A DNA stretch of 5,529 nucleotides from Oribacterium parvum (GTDB taxonomy: Bacteria > Bacillota > Clostridia > Lachnospirales > Lachnospiraceae): assembly GCA_938022235.1 (NCBI GenBank), contig CALIEL010000277.1, forward strand, positions 1-5,529. Reading direction: 5' to 3'. This document shows, in pieces, positions 5,189 through 5,529 of this stretch. The position numbers and the translations under genes were made by a program. The notes beneath the pieces are model-generated. The model ran no database searches. It saw only the letters and a program-made list of their open reading frames with translations, and was not told the DNA's origin. Numbering within the stretch: the stretch's first letter is position 1; each line of letters starts with the position of its first letter.

Positions 5189-5529
5189 AAAAGAGAAAAG
5201 CATCTCCAAACGGACCTCTCTATTTTTATCCATGACGGGGCACGGCCCTGCTTTAGTTTAGACTTATGTGAAAGAATTTATCAGGCAAGAAAGTCCTATG
5301 GGGCAGTGATTCCGGGGCTTCCGGTGACAGATACCATAAAGCGAGTGGAGAAGGGTATTGTGCAGGAAAGCGTGGATAGGAGCAGTCTTTATCGGATTCA
5401 GACTCCCCAGGCATTTTCCTTTCCTCTGCTTTGGGAAGCCTATAAAACTTTCTTAGAGAAGAAAGAGGAGGGGCTAGGCATTACGGATGACGCCATGATG
5501 GTGGAAGCCTTTACACAGGAACAGCCCTA
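5189..5529 (+). pseudogene. ispD: IspD C-terminal part, in frame after the TAG, cut by the window end
   Basis: The codons after the TAG, in the same frame as the entry from 4796, encode clear IspD sequence: IFIHDGARP (HDGARP at nt 5231-5248), AVIPGLPVTDTIKRV (nt 5303-5347), YRIQTPQAF (QTPQAF from nt 5399) and GITDDAMMVEAF (TDDA at nt 5483-5494). These are the expected motifs in the expected order, and the frame stays open to the window edge. Roughly the last 30-40 residues lie outside. There is no ATG, GTG or TTG in frame until GTG at 5306, well past HDGARP, so a separate protein starting here would lack a conserved part. Typed as pseudogene because of the stop; a sequence error or stop-codon readthrough would make 4796 onward one working gene. 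Confidence 0.8.

Noticed and set aside
4796..5529. ispD broken by a frameshift
   Set aside because: Both halves are in the same frame (codon starts 4796 and 5189 differ by a multiple of three); the break is a single TAG.

Overview
This window looks like ordinary chromosome of a low-to-moderate GC Firmicute, most likely a clostridial (Lachnospiraceae-like) anaerobe. That placement rests on purine-rich Shine-Dalgarno sites, the style of the protein families and the tsaE-tsaB-rimI-tsaD cluster; no single marker proves it. All recognisable genes are on the + strand. I see no rRNA, tRNA, insertion sequence, phage gene or CRISPR array.

Layout: (1) 2-670, the 3' half of homoserine dehydrogenase (hom), followed by a strong hairpin terminator at 783-814. 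(2) 831-4665, a compact tRNA-maturation cluster: tsaE, tsaB, rimI, an RNase Z gene (rnz) and tsaD. TsaB, TsaD and TsaE are the core of the bacterial machine that places threonylcarbamoyl on A37 of ANN-reading tRNAs. The carbamoyl-AMP-making enzyme TsaC/Sua5 is not in the window. RimI is an N-terminal protein acetyltransferase often found with these genes. RNase Z trims tRNA 3' ends, so two tRNA-maturation activities share one probable transcript. (3) 4796-5529, ispD of the MEP isoprenoid pathway, running off the window end.

The most notable point is that ispD is interrupted by an in-frame TAG at 5186-5188. The reading frame continues beyond it with unmistakable IspD motifs (HDGARP, QTPQAF, TDDA). 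There is no frameshift and no standard in-frame start codon before the HDGARP motif. This is either a nonsense mutation, a sequence error or recoding. Three gaps of the cluster (before tsaB, tsaD and ispD) carry short purine-rich tandem repeats of different period but similar core (AGAGTA-like). The tsaB-rimI gap can fold into a long bulged stem ending just before the rimI ribosome binding site. I found no convincing new multi-gene system; the rest is a housekeeping region.
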